Shown here piece by piece: positions 53,901-63,974 of a stretch of DNA of 64,000 nt. Position numbers and translations under genes: made by a program. The stretch is from Hyaloperonospora brassicae (taxonomy: Eukaryota; Oomycota; Peronosporomycetes; Peronosporales; Peronosporaceae). The notes under the pieces are model-generated. The model saw only the letters and a list, made by a program, of their open reading frames with translations, searched no databases and was not told the DNA's origin. The stretch is from the NCBI GenBank assembly GCA_947650285.1, contig CANTFL010000167.1, forward strand, positions 178,274 through 242,273, written 5' to 3'. Numbering within the stretch: the stretch's first letter is position 1; each line of letters begins with the position of its first letter.

Positions 53901-54632
53901 TTAGCTCGACATGGAGAGAACGGACTTGGGTTTATAGGTTTTCACCTGTCGTTCCAAACTGCCCTGATCCTCATCGCTGGTACGTAACAGAGCGCGTAGC
54001 CGAAGAATCTGCGCCGATTGATCTCGATGTGTCCGCAGAGCTTGCTTGCAGTCGCTCGGAGAATGTATTGCGTTGACGCAGCGGCCTTGCATCAAATCAT
54101 ATCGACGCTGGACGAAAGAGACGAAAGGTGCGGCCGATCTGTACAGAGAATCAATCTCGTCTTGCAATCGACCCCCCCAGGAGACCACATCTCGGTATGA
54201 CTGCTGAAGCGCATGAATTGTATCGGTTTGGCTGCAGAAGGTAGCCTCTCGATCCCACAAATAAGAGATCGTAGCTAACGTAAGACGAACGTAGCTGGTA
54301 GAATTCCTCGGAATGTGGTTGGAAACGCTCGCAGTTGGAGCAGACCCTCCACGAGACTCACTAGGGGCCAGAATGTTGGATCTAAACGCACCCAGGGTAG
54401 CCGAAAATGCGGGAAGCGAGATCGGCTCGGGAGGGCGGTCTGAAGATCCCATGACGATGGATAGCGAGCTGGCCGGACTAAAATGACCTGAGGACCCCGG
54501 CCGATCTGGCACTATGGAAATATGCTCCTCTAGATCGGCCGGTCTGGGTGACAGATCGCGATCCGGCGACAAAAGTGCGGTAGAACACTTCGAGGGTACT
54601 GGCAAAGTGGAGAGACGCGTCGGGGAGGTCAT
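53901..54632 (-). CDS. Antisense accessory ORF, N-terminal part, internal 3
   Basis: 243 codons from MTSPTRLSTLPVPSK. The Ser/Pro-rich segment is shorter than in internal 2, with one PDR...IVPD repeat. Residues about 105-243 are nearly identical to internal 2 (SYVRLTLATISYLWDREATF and following). An upstream in-frame stretch VQSLINF...TQV is shared with internal 2, but a TGA lies above it, so here the ORF does not reach the LTR. The end VLSMSS-stop and the frame change into the coiled coil are shared with internal 2. Confidence 0.7.
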   Translation of the reverse strand: MTSPTRLSTLPVPSKCSTALLSPDRDLSPRPADLEEHISIVPDRPGSSGHFSPASSLSIVMGSSDRPPEPISLPAFSATLGAFRSNILAPSESRGGSAPTASVSNHIPRNSTSYVRLTLATISYLWDREATFCSQTDTIHALQQSYRDVVSWGGRLQDEIDSLYRSAAPFVSFVQRRYDLMQGRCVNAIHSPSDCKQALRTHRDQSAQILRLRALLRTSDEDQGSLERQVKTYKPKSVLSMSS

Positions 54633-54721
54633 GGAATGGACTTGAGTGCTTGGAACGAAGTTGATGAGTGACTGGACTGGAGCCGGTTGCTGCCTAAACG
54701 GACTTCAGTACAGGGTGTGGT

Positions 54722-56569
54722 TGTGTTGAAGTCACTAATTAAATGATGGGACGTGGATCGGTGGCCACCCAGTTAAGGCGTCACTTATTGGTGGAAAACG
54801 GGTCCATGGGACTTGGCGGTCCAATAACTAGATGGAAAAAGATCTCAACGGGGATCGGCGATCTGGTCCAACTGTCGTCAGACTGATGGATACGGATCGA
54901 CCTGAGACGGAGCGATCTGGGACAAGCCGACAAATAGAACGATTTCCATGGAGCGATCTGGGACAAGGAACTAAGACAAGGATCTGGGGCCAGGTGATGT
55001 GAAATGACTCGGTGACGAAGGTGTAACATACTGCAGATCGGTGACGCTCTCTACTGATCTCCCAAAGGGAGTACTGATTCAGGTTAATTATGGACCGATC
55101 TGGAAGTGGGGATGTTTGTGGGAGTCCGTGGGACCGTTGTAAGAACTGTGGATGGTCCCATTGAGCAGGTAAACTCTCGGGGATGGTATCGGAGTACACA
55201 CAATGAACGGAAGAACATATATGGCCGGATTGCACTATGTCGATCCTTAACTATCTCGAATTGGGCATCGGATCGGTCATGTTCTCTGTTAATTATGGAT
55301 AAATCGTTGATGGAACTATCGGATCATGATGAATATGCTTGATGAAGGTCTATGAGTGATGTCTTAATAGTTCAGATCGAAAGAGCCAGTGGAAGCCGGT
55401 TGAATTGACGTCGCAAAGCGAATTTGAACACATTTGACATTTGGGTACTATTTCGGGCTCTTTGATACCAAAAATGGGAGTTTGGTACCGCATTTGGAAT
55501 TTGGTCCTCTTTTGGCGTTTAGGTACGATATCGGGAGTGTTGGCGCTATCTTCGGAGTACAGGTCATGAAATTTCGACACGTGTTCAAGGGGGCGGCCAT
55601 GCTTAAACGTGATATCGACTTGGAGAGTGACCTACGGTTGGGAATAGGCTTAAAGATAGGTTGGCTGATAATTTGGTTGTTAAATAAACAGACTTGAACT
55701 CTACTTCTTCTGCTCACGACGCACGTCCCCCCTTCTTCTCCGGGCAAGATTTCTTTGGATTCCCAGGCGGTGCAAGGCGCCTGTATTGTTAGGGCATTGA
55801 AGACCGATCTTGGATTGCTGGCCAAGATCGAGAAGAGCGATCTCGGGATATATGGCCCGGATCGATCAAGCTCTCACACCCAACTCAACTACTAGGGTAG
55901 CAGCAAACAACGGTAAAGGAAAATGATTTTGGATACAAGATCGCGAGACGGATCCAGTCGTTTAAGGACTTGGACAAGGAGTCCAAGACACGACCGAGCA
56001 AGACCGAAGCGATCTACAAGGCAGATCGGCCCGTTTCATTCTGGCGAAGCGCAAGACATATCTGTTACATTGCTCACTTCCGACAAGATCGTCCGAACTC
56101 AAGACCAGATCGGACCGATCCCAAGACCAGATCGGACCGATCCCAAGACCAGATCGGACCGATCCCAAGACAAGATCGACGCAAGACTATTATTTGATGA
56201 GTGAAGATTTTCGCACAGCAAAGACCCCGATCCCAAAGACAAATCGAGATCGGTGTGATCCAAGATCTAGATCGCGACATCTCCAAATAGAGATCGCCGC
56301 GACTCAAGATCAAGATTGCAGAAACCCAGTTCATGGTGTGAAGATTTCCGCACATAAAGCGAACTCTCAACCCCAAACCCTCAGCGAGATCGATATCTCC
56401 CAAGGCCATTACGAAGAGCTCAAGCCAGTCCAACCGACGGGTACACAAGGTGAGCACAAGGTTATACAACAAGGCACGGATCGGAGTACCCCGTCCGTGA
56501 GTCGGCAAGACTGGGCAAGTGGAAGATCAACACTCACACAGGCGATTTCGTGAGATCGACTTCAGCACA
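54722..56569 (+). repeat. LTR D, outer 3' LTR of the array (1848 bp)
   Basis: It begins TGTGTTGAAGTCACTAAT and ends GACTTCAGCACA. It is the most diverged of the five, closest to the two ends of LTR A. AATAAA at 55,683-55,688. It contains a private 22-bp tandem repeat (56,101-56,166). GCTG follows at 56,570, matching the GCTG before LTR A. Confidence 0.9.
56101..56166. repeat. Three perfect 22-bp tandem copies inside LTR D
   Basis: The unit AAGACCAGATCGGACCGATC plus CC occurs three times without change. The other LTRs have a single related copy. Each unit holds two GATC sites. Confidence 0.9.
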
Positions 56570-56812
56570 GCTGCATCAATTTAATCTTCGAATTCATAGT
56601 CACAAAGAGCTGCTGCTTTTCGATAATGCTTTCAGTCACAAGGTCCAACGAGAACACAACAACGTCAATGTGGTATTTTTATCGCCAAGCATGGCTTCCA
56701 CTATCCAGCCGCTCGATGAAGGTACGCTTTATCTCACAAATTATAGATGTGCATCTTGAATATATATTAATCTCCTCACCCACCCACTCACATATATATA
56801 TATAAATGGTAT
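56570..56812 (+). mobile_element. Pogo/Tigger-type transposon, continuation after the array
   Basis: After the GCTG duplicate the transposase frame goes on: HQFNLRIHSHKELLLFDNAF, then SHKVQREHNNVNVVFLSPSM and IQPLDEG (to about 56,727). LLLFDNA holds the second catalytic Asp of the DDE domain. This is the direct continuation of ITIVFIKKRL at 19,357. After LDEG the coding similarity stops; an AT-rich stretch with a TA microsatellite (about 56,791-56,806) follows, then LTR E begins. Confidence 0.8.
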
Positions 56813-58587
56813 TGTGGTGAAATCGATCTCCCAAAATTGCTTTGTGAGTGTCGATCTTCCACTTGCCCAGACTTGCCGACTCACGGAGGGGGTACTCCGA
56901 TCCGTGCCTTGCTGCACAACCTTGTGCTCACCTTGTGTACCCGTCGGTTGGACTGGCTTGAGCTCTTCGTAATGGCCTTGGGAGATATCGATCTCGCTGA
57001 GGGTTTGGGGTTGAGAGTTCGCTTTATGTGCGGAAATCTTCACACCACGAACGGTGTTCTGCGATCTTGATCTTGAGTCGCGACGATCTCTATTTGGAGA
57101 TGTCGCGATCTCGATCTTGAATCACACCGATCTCGACTCGTCTTCGGGATCGGGGTCTTCGCTGTGCGGAAATCTTCACTCATCAAATAATAGTATTGCG
57201 TCGATCTTGCGTTGGGATTGGTCCGATCTGGTCTCAGGATCGGCCGATCTTGCCGGAAGTGCGCAATATGGACAGATCGGTTCTTGGTTTCGCCAAATGA
57301 TCACGCCGATCTGCCTTGTAGATCGCTTCGATCTCGCTCGGTCTTACCTTGAACGCCTTGTCCAGATCTTCTGACCACTTAGGCCGTCTCGCGGTCTTGT
57401 GTCCAATGTCCTTTTCCTTTTCCTTGTGTTGCTGCTACCCTAGCAGTTGAGTTGAGTGTGAGTACTTGATCGATCCGGTCCAGATATCCCGAGATCGCTC
57501 TTCTCGATCTTGACCAACAATCCAAGATCGGTCTTCTGTGTCCCTGTAACACGCGTGCCTTGACCCGCCGGGGAAGCCAAATCAATCTTGCCCGGAGAAG
57601 AGGGGAGGAGAACGTGCGTCGTGAGCAGAAGAAGTAGAGTTCAAGTCTGTTTATTAACCAACCAAATTAATAGCCAAACTGTCTTTAAGCCTATTCCCAA
57701 CCGTAGGTCACTCTCCAAACCGATATCACCTTTAATCTTGACCGCCCCCTTGAACACGTGTCGAAATTTCGTGACCTGTACTCCAAAGATAGCGCCAATA
57801 CTCCCGATATCGCACCTAGACACCAAAAAAGGACTAAATTCTAAATATGGTACCAAATACCCAATTTTGGTACCGAAAAGTCCAAAATAGTATCCAAGAT
57901 GTGGAACGTGTCTAAATCCATTTTGCGACGTCACTTCGACCGGCTTCCACTAGCTCTTTCGGTCTGAACTTTTGGGACATCACTCATGGGTCTCCAACAA
58001 GCATGTACATCATCATACAATAGCTCCATCATCGATATATCCATAACCAGCAGGGAACATGACCGATCTGATGTCCAATTCGAGATCGTTGAGGATCGAC
58101 ACAGTGCGATACGGCCCTATATGCCTTTTCCGTTCATTGTGCATACTCCGATACTATACTCAACGGTTTACCCGCACAATGGGACCATCCACAATTCTCA
58201 CAACGGTCCCACGGACCCCCACAAACAACCCCACTTCCAGATCGGTCCATAATTAACCTAAATCAGTACTCCCTTTGGGAGATCCGTAGAGAGTGTCACC
58301 GGTCTGCAGGATGTTACACCTTCGTCACATAGTCACGTCACATCGCCCGATCTCAGATTCTTGTCCCAGATCACTCCACGGAAATCGTCCTAACTGTCGT
58401 CTTGTCCCGGATCACCCCGTCTCAGATCGTTCCATACCCATCATTCTGACGACAGTTGGATCGGATCGCCGATCCTGTTTCCTTATTGGATCGCCAACTC
58501 CCATGGCCTCTTTTTCCACCAGTGAGTGGCGTCCCAAATGTGTAGTCACCGATCCTCGTACAAAATTTGATGAGTGACTTCACCACA
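56813..58587 (-). repeat. LTR E, 3' LTR of an inverted element (1775 bp)
   Basis: Read on the minus strand it starts TGTGGTGAAGTCACTCATC (ending at 58,587) and ends GATTTCACCACA (56,813). Its 3' terminal 230 bp resemble LTR D, the middle resembles LTR C, and GTTGGTCAAGATC matches LTR A. AATAAA lies at 57,655-57,650 on the minus strand. It faces LTR D tail-to-tail across 243 bp of pogo sequence. The partner LTR would lie beyond 64,000. Confidence 0.9.
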
Positions 58588-58830
58588 CTAGCCACTGCGA
58601 TCTTGACATCTTGTTGGATCCTTCCATCCTCCATTACCCGCGCCCTCCTAAATAACGAGTCTGGAATCTAGTCTTGGGGAACATTGACAATCTTTTCGAC
58701 TTGTTAGGGGCGTTGTAAATGGCAGACCACGAAGATCCATCGCGTAACTAGTTCCGCAACGCGTATTGGGATCACCCGGGATCTCAGATTCGTCCTCTAC
58801 AGAACAAGTTCAAGACTGCTTCATCATCTT
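58588..58830 (+). pseudogene. Truncated antisense accessory ORF end in the inverted element
   Basis: The mirror image of 29,215-29,455, with the same junction to the LTR (CTAG next to CACCACA). Only about 80 codons of the C-terminus remain, with stops. Confidence 0.7.
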
Positions 58831-59150
58831 AGTCCCAGATCAGAGTTCGATCGAGATCGTTTATCCATAATTGTGTATGTATATCAATCGTCGTATTTGG
58901 TAACCGATTCCTTTTAACCTCCCCAACTTCCATTATTTCTCGATTTATATCATTCAGTAAGGTAATTCACTCGACTGTCTCCATACTCATACACGTAGCT
59001 ACATCCACCAGCATGTACTACCTCTTAGCACATCTTGCCACCCCATCCATCAGCGTATGCTACCACCTAGCACACCTTACAACCTCAACCATCAGCCTAT
59101 CCCACCTCCCGGCATATCTACCCAGACCGTTAAGGCTCGTCCAACTTGTC
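58831..59150. other. Spacer of the inverted element with hairpin motifs
   Basis: The mirror image of the internal 1 spacer. Hairpin units lie at about 59,013-59,080. Confidence 0.55.
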
Positions 59151-59440
59151 TTAGTGAGAGTACATCACTTCGGAACGGTTCCGACTCACTCGGTTCCGCT
59201 CAAAATCTTGCAAGATCGCCCCACATCTCAGATCGGCCTCATCCACCCAACTCAGATCGGGATGTGCCTTCCACTTCACCAGAAACTGTCGATGTACTCG
59301 CCCATAACGAGTTTTCCGACCAGATCGCACGTCCAATCTGTTTTCTACTACATATTTTCTCTCCTCAAGATTGCTTTCCCAACTATCTTCTGGTAGCATA
59401 TCCTAATCAAAATCCAAGCTATCTGCTTCATCCATCGTAA
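59151..59440 (-). pseudogene. Chromodomain of the inverted element
   Basis: 82 open codons: LPEDSWESNLEERKYVV, LDVRSGRKTRYGRVHR, QFLVKWKAHPDLSWVDEADL. It is cut off from integrase by a stop as in internal 1, and only a few residues differ from that copy. Confidence 0.8.
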
Positions 59441-60700
59441 GCTGGTCTTTCGGCCGCTCAGGGAACGTCTTTACACCCTAGAGATTCGAAAGATGCACAA
59501 TCGGAAATAGTCGATATAGGGCCTCTGCGATCTCCAATTTCACAGAGTGATATTCACATATGTCCGCCACTCGAAATGGACCATCCCACCTATAAGCTAG
59601 TTTCGTCGCGTATCGTTCCTTGACTCGATCTAAGTATAGCCAAACTTGCGTACCCACTTCGATCTTATGTTGCTCCAGGTCTTCATTGTGTCGATCTGCC
59701 CTTTCCTGGATCGCGGCTCGTAAGTGATCGTTCACTGCCGATCGGGCTCGCTGATATTGTCTTTGGATTCTGTATCTCTACCTCTTTGGGGTGCGATCCC
59801 GTGTTTCCGTGTTCCCTACGAATAGCGTAGCTTCCAATGTCGATCGCGGATCCCACTCATGAATCAGATAGAATAAGGTATCCCCGGAATTCGATCTTGC
59901 GCGGTATTGATAGCAAACGTAAGTCGTTCAGCATACTCATTCAAGTCTTGTTGGTCGACATCGTCAACGTACATCATGAGCGAATGCGTCAAGGTTTGCA
60001 CCATTCGTTCGGCCGTTCCATTTGCTTGTGGTCTGTAGGCCATGGTAGCACATTACTTTTGTTTTACGATCTGACTAAAGGCTCGGAAGAAATCGGACAT
60101 AAATCCCGGTCCTCGATTGTGCCTGATAGCCTCGCTAGCTCCGAAGCGCCGAAACACACATTCTTCGTAATTCTCCGCGATCGTTTTTGCTGTTCGTGAC
60201 GAGCTAGCGTTTGCAATCACATATCCCGAGAAAAAGTCGACCCAAATGAGCATCTCCGAGTTCCCCTTAATGGACTTGGGCAACGACGGTATATGATCCA
60301 TTGCGATAATTTGGAATGGATAGGTTTCTTGTAAATTACCCGGCGATCTCCCATTGATCATCGGACATCCCTTTCCAGTCTCACAATCGGTACACTCGCC
60401 TACATATCGTTGCACACTCCGATACAGTCATCTCCAATGGAATCGCGATCTGATCCTCTGATAAGTCCTGACATACCCTGGTGTCCTCCTTCTATACTAG
60501 AGTGTTAATGGTGCAAAACATCCTGTTGTAGCGTCTCTGGGATCCCCAGACGCCTCAAAGCATCGCGATCTAAACCCCCTGTCTTCGCCATGGGGCAGAA
60601 AAATAGCAGATTATTCTCATCGATTTCGTACTCTGGCGCCAGTTTTGCGCACATCTTCACTTCTCCTGCGTTCAGGCTAGATATATCGCCCTCCATATAC
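59441..60700 (-). pseudogene. Integrase of the inverted element
   Basis: 60,053-60,415 has ECTDCETGKG, AMDHIPSLPKSIKG, RRFGASEAIRHNRGPGF (second Asp became Asn) and ends at TAA after VKQK. 59,478-59,735 has the C-terminal WLYLDRVKERYATKLAYRWD. 60,505-60,696 is the N-terminal leader. Stops at KQK and before the C-terminus are those of internal 1; the TGA of internal 1 at 27,894 is absent here (VFRRFGAS). Confidence 0.85.
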
Positions 60701-61250
60701 TTTTTAAGATTGAAAATCTATCGCTCTTCATCTTGAGCTTGACCAATTCGCCAAATCCAACTCCTCTGTGCTATCTCCTCCTGTATCACTTCGGGCTGCT
60801 GTCGTATCCTCCCGGCTGATCTCGTGATCGCAGTGATCCGAGCCAGCTGACCAGCCTGCTTGGTCTTTAACAATTTATCCAGACGGTTCAGATTAATCAG
60901 ATCTCGCCGATATAACTCATGACTCGGCCACGATGGCAATTTCTCCAAAGCTTTTTTTATCAAAAGTAGAAGGCCCGGTGCATTGCAGTCGATCTCACCG
61001 CGCATCTGTAGGTTTACCTAATTGGAATCTCCACATAATATTACTCTTGCCATTCCAGATCGGCAAGTAACTCGAAGCATAATAGCAATCCATTATACTC
61101 GGCTTCGTTCACGGTTAGGTCAAGAACATATCTGGTCTCCGCCGATACGATCGTCCAACCAGGCAGCCTCTATTTTACGGCACTGTACGAACCCCCTTTC
61201 TTCTTTATTCTCGATGATCCATCGAAACTGGCCACCATTAACTCCTAATC
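60701..61250 (-). pseudogene. Second RNase H of the inverted element
   Basis: The mirror image of 26,797-27,330 with the same shifts: TVNEAEYNGLLLC near 61,080-61,115 and QMRGEIDCNAPGLL near 60,960-61,010. Confidence 0.7.
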
Positions 61251-62890
61251 TACTTCCCCTATTGGTGGTGGCGTTGCTATCGTTATTCGACAGTTTTTTC
61301 GTGGGGAGATTGCGATCAGCATCTTTTCCACCTTCTCTCTCGGGGTGATGCTCGCTGCTAACATACCTAATATCTCGTCCTCTCCTTTTTCGAACTTCTT
61401 CACTTCCATTGTCCAGTTTGACATCAAAGCAGACCACCGTCCTAATCTCCCGTTGAGCCCTCGAAATTGCATCAACCACGCTAAAGTGGAATGTCGGGTC
61501 AGCCTAGTGATCTCTCGTGAAGCTAATTTAGTATAGAATAAATCCAAAAACGCGGAGCAACGCCAGCACTTTCTTCTCCACTATCCCGTAATTAAGCTTA
61601 TTGGGATTCAACGTGCGGCTAGTAAACTGCCACTAGACAATACGCGCCATCATACTATGATCAGGACCGCGAGACAGCCCACTTACTAGCATAGACTACG
61701 ATCACGGGAGACCAATCCGGGTCGAGATGTTTCAGCATGGGGGCTGTAGCTGTATTAGCTTTCAGTATAGTGAACGCCACTGTAGCTTCTTTCCATTGAA
61801 TTTTGCTCGACCATCTATCTCCTGATGCAAGTTGAGCTCGACCGATCAAATTAAAAACCATGATTCCCTCAGCTCTTACAACGCAGCGGCATACACCGCA
61901 AAATTCTCAATGAAGCGGCGGTAGTAGTTCAAGCTTCTGAGAAAAGATTGCATAGCTCGCAGCGGGCTAGGGGACGGGATGTTGATCAACGACTCCAAGT
62001 TCTTCGGTTATGCCTCTAAACCATCCGTCGACACTCGATGTCCCAAATAGCCGTTCTTACGGCACCCCCAAAAGTTCTTCGTAAGACTGATGGACAGATT
62101 CCACTTATCACATGATTCCAGCATCCGTTCCACCTTTGCGTACAAAGATTCCCATGACGCAGCTGGCATGAGAATATCGTCGATGTAAGATCGGCGTCCC
62201 AGTATAGAAGATCGCCGATCTGTCTCAGGTTCGCCGTCCTTGAACACGTCGATCGGGCCCTCCGAGGTTGATCTCTGGCCGATCTTGAGTTATCCATACA
62301 GCGCATTGTCGACAAGCCGTTTGTATATCTGGGGCGCGTTATTAAGCCCAAAAGGCATTCGCAACCACTCGAACAGGCCAAACGGCGTGAAAAACGCTGA
62401 TAGTAGGTTTTCTCGTTCAGTCATCTCAACGATCCAGAATCCACTAGCCATGTCTAGCTACCAGTACCATAGGGTTTTATCCAGGTCTTCCAGCAGATCG
62501 CTGATCAACGGCATGGGGTAAACCATCAGGCGTGTCAGCTAGTTCAATCTTCGATAATCAATACAGAGACTAATAATGACTCCATTCTTCTTGATGATCA
62601 CCAATATCGGAGACACCCGAGGCGACGCGTATGGCAGAATGATCGTGGCCAGTAGTAACCCTTTGATGAGCTCCGACAACGTCCCCCTATATTTGGGCAC
62701 GACCGGACGTACTCTTTGCGCTATCGGTGCGGCCCCACCGACATTGGTATCGAAAATCGCACCTCGTGCTGCTAGCGGTAGAGCATTGGTCTTCCCCATA
62801 AGGAGGTGACGGCTCTTCCAATCAACGATCTGAGTCTTTGTTGATCTGTGGTAAGAGGGAAATTGGTATCGCCGATCTAAATGTCATCAA
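61251..62890 (-). pseudogene. Reverse transcriptase and tether RNase H of the inverted element
   Basis: RRSYIDD has its catalytic codons at 62,176-62,187, and FEWLRMPFGLNNAPQIYKR lies at 62,318-62,375. The stops match internal 1: TAG after RRLN, TAG in YW-stop-LDMASG, TAA in YG-stop-LK, and TAA after GLEA. RPVVPKYRGTLSELIKGLLL lies near 62,660-62,710. All private internal 1 defects are shared, so this is a copy of the same dead unit. Confidence 0.85.
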
Positions 62891-62912
62891 AGGTCACTTC
62901 TTTCGTAGCTGT

Positions 62913-63974
62913 CTACATATCTGGCAACACCGACAGGTGTTGCTCGATGTCTTCGGCAAACAAATCTGCACTGTCGTGATAGTAGACTGGTGCTTCTGCG
63001 GAGTCAGCTTCGTCGATCTTTGACGACTCGTCCTCTTCAGGTTCTTGTGCCTCCTCGGGCCGATCCGACCCTGATCTGTTGTCTGTAAGATTTACGTCCA
63101 ACGAAAACAGTATGTTGTCTTGTTCTCCTTGTTCGGTCCCGTGATCCCTTCTCATCGCGATCTCGGTTTCAATCCCAGTATCGTTGTCCATCGACGATAA
63201 ATTTGTTTCATCGGGTCGATTCGATCTGGATTTTTTGACCGTTCCTTCCTTTGCCGCCACAGTATCCGCCTTTTGCAATTCGTCGTCGATGACTTGTTGC
63301 GTTGCAATGGATACTGTTGGAGGTGGGTCCTTTAACACATCAGACGGACGTTTCATGATGCATTTGGGCGTGGCGTACGTAGGGCGATCTACCAATGGTC
63401 CGATCTGTTCTTTTGAGAATTCATTCACTCGATCCGTCGTAGCCTCATACGCCAGAGTCTGCCACTCTTTGTACTTCCCCGATCCGACCGTCACATAGCC
63501 TTGAGTCCTCGGTATCATGTCTCCTTTCACCCACACGCCAAGTACCGTATGAGTGGGTAGTATAATCTCGTGATCGCCAAAATTGGTCATCTGCAGATAC
63601 TTTCTCCTACCAAACCCCGATATCACCGTGATAACCCAATCCGGTCCTCTGGCGACCCACAACTTCATCTTAGCCCCACCGATCCCAACCTTCACTTCTC
63701 TTGACTCAACGACCGAGATCACCACGTGTTGGACATTCGCCGTCACATTCTGTACCTTCGATCCGTACGCGGGGCAACGTCCTGCGAGATGAATACGGAT
63801 TTCTTCCGGTAGACATAGCGCGCCATCGGCTAGATCGAGCCGCACTCCGGCAGGCACCATAAAGTCCATGCCCAGAATCGCTTCTTGCCCTGCCAGATCG
63901 CCTACCCACACATTGAAATAGTATATTAGCGATCCCGCGAGGGTTACTTTGATCTTGGTACGTCCCATCGTCAT
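62913..63974 (-). CDS. pol: Protease C-terminal part and pol linker of the inverted element
   Basis: 353 open codons, continuing beyond the window. The frame starts in the window at MTMGRTKIKVTLAGS after the active site, which would lie past 64,000. GMDFMVPAGVRLDLADG, DRPTYATPKCIMKRPSDV and DLFAEDIEQHLSVLPDM follow, then TAG. Against internal 1 it lacks the changes GMYFM, PKEIRIHLS and GNLAGQ, so it is the better copy of the pair here. Confidence 0.8.
   Translation of the reverse strand: MTMGRTKIKVTLAGSLIYYFNVWVGDLAGQEAILGMDFMVPAGVRLDLADGALCLPEEIRIHLAGRCPAYGSKVQNVTANVQHVVISVVESREVKVGIGGAKMKLWVARGPDWVITVISGFGRRKYLQMTNFGDHEIILPTHTVLGVWVKGDMIPRTQGYVTVGSGKYKEWQTLAYEATTDRVNEFSKEQIGPLVDRPTYATPKCIMKRPSDVLKDPPPTVSIATQQVIDDELQKADTVAAKEGTVKKSRSNRPDETNLSSMDNDTGIETEIAMRRDHGTEQGEQDNILFSLDVNLTDNRSGSDRPEEAQEPEEDESSKIDEADSAEAPVYYHDSADLFAEDIEQHLSVLPDM

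Larger units (their letters stand above)
19358..56569 (+). mobile_element. 37.2-kb tandem array of three Ty3/Gypsy units sharing four LTRs
   Basis: Layout: LTR A (19358-21161), internal 1, LTR B (29456-31230), internal 2, LTR C (42173-43949), internal 3, LTR D (54722-56569). All LTRs start TGTGG/TGTGT and end CACA inside a 12-bp inverted terminal repeat (TGTGGTGAAGTC / GACTTCACCACA). The outer flanks are GCTG before A (19354-19357) and GCTG after D (56570-56573). Joining the flanks over one GCTG gives an unbroken transposase frame (AAA AAG CGG CTG CAT CAA, read KKRLHQ). The inner LTRs are flanked by element sequence on both sides and show no target duplication. So the whole array occupies one insertion site. 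It probably grew by LTR-to-LTR recombination or by integration of LTR circles (inference). Confidence 0.85.

Noticed and set aside
56729..56755. Very short intron after LDEG in the pogo transposase (GTACGC...TATAG)
   Set aside because: 25 bp is too short for a spliceosomal intron and no coding similarity resumes after it.
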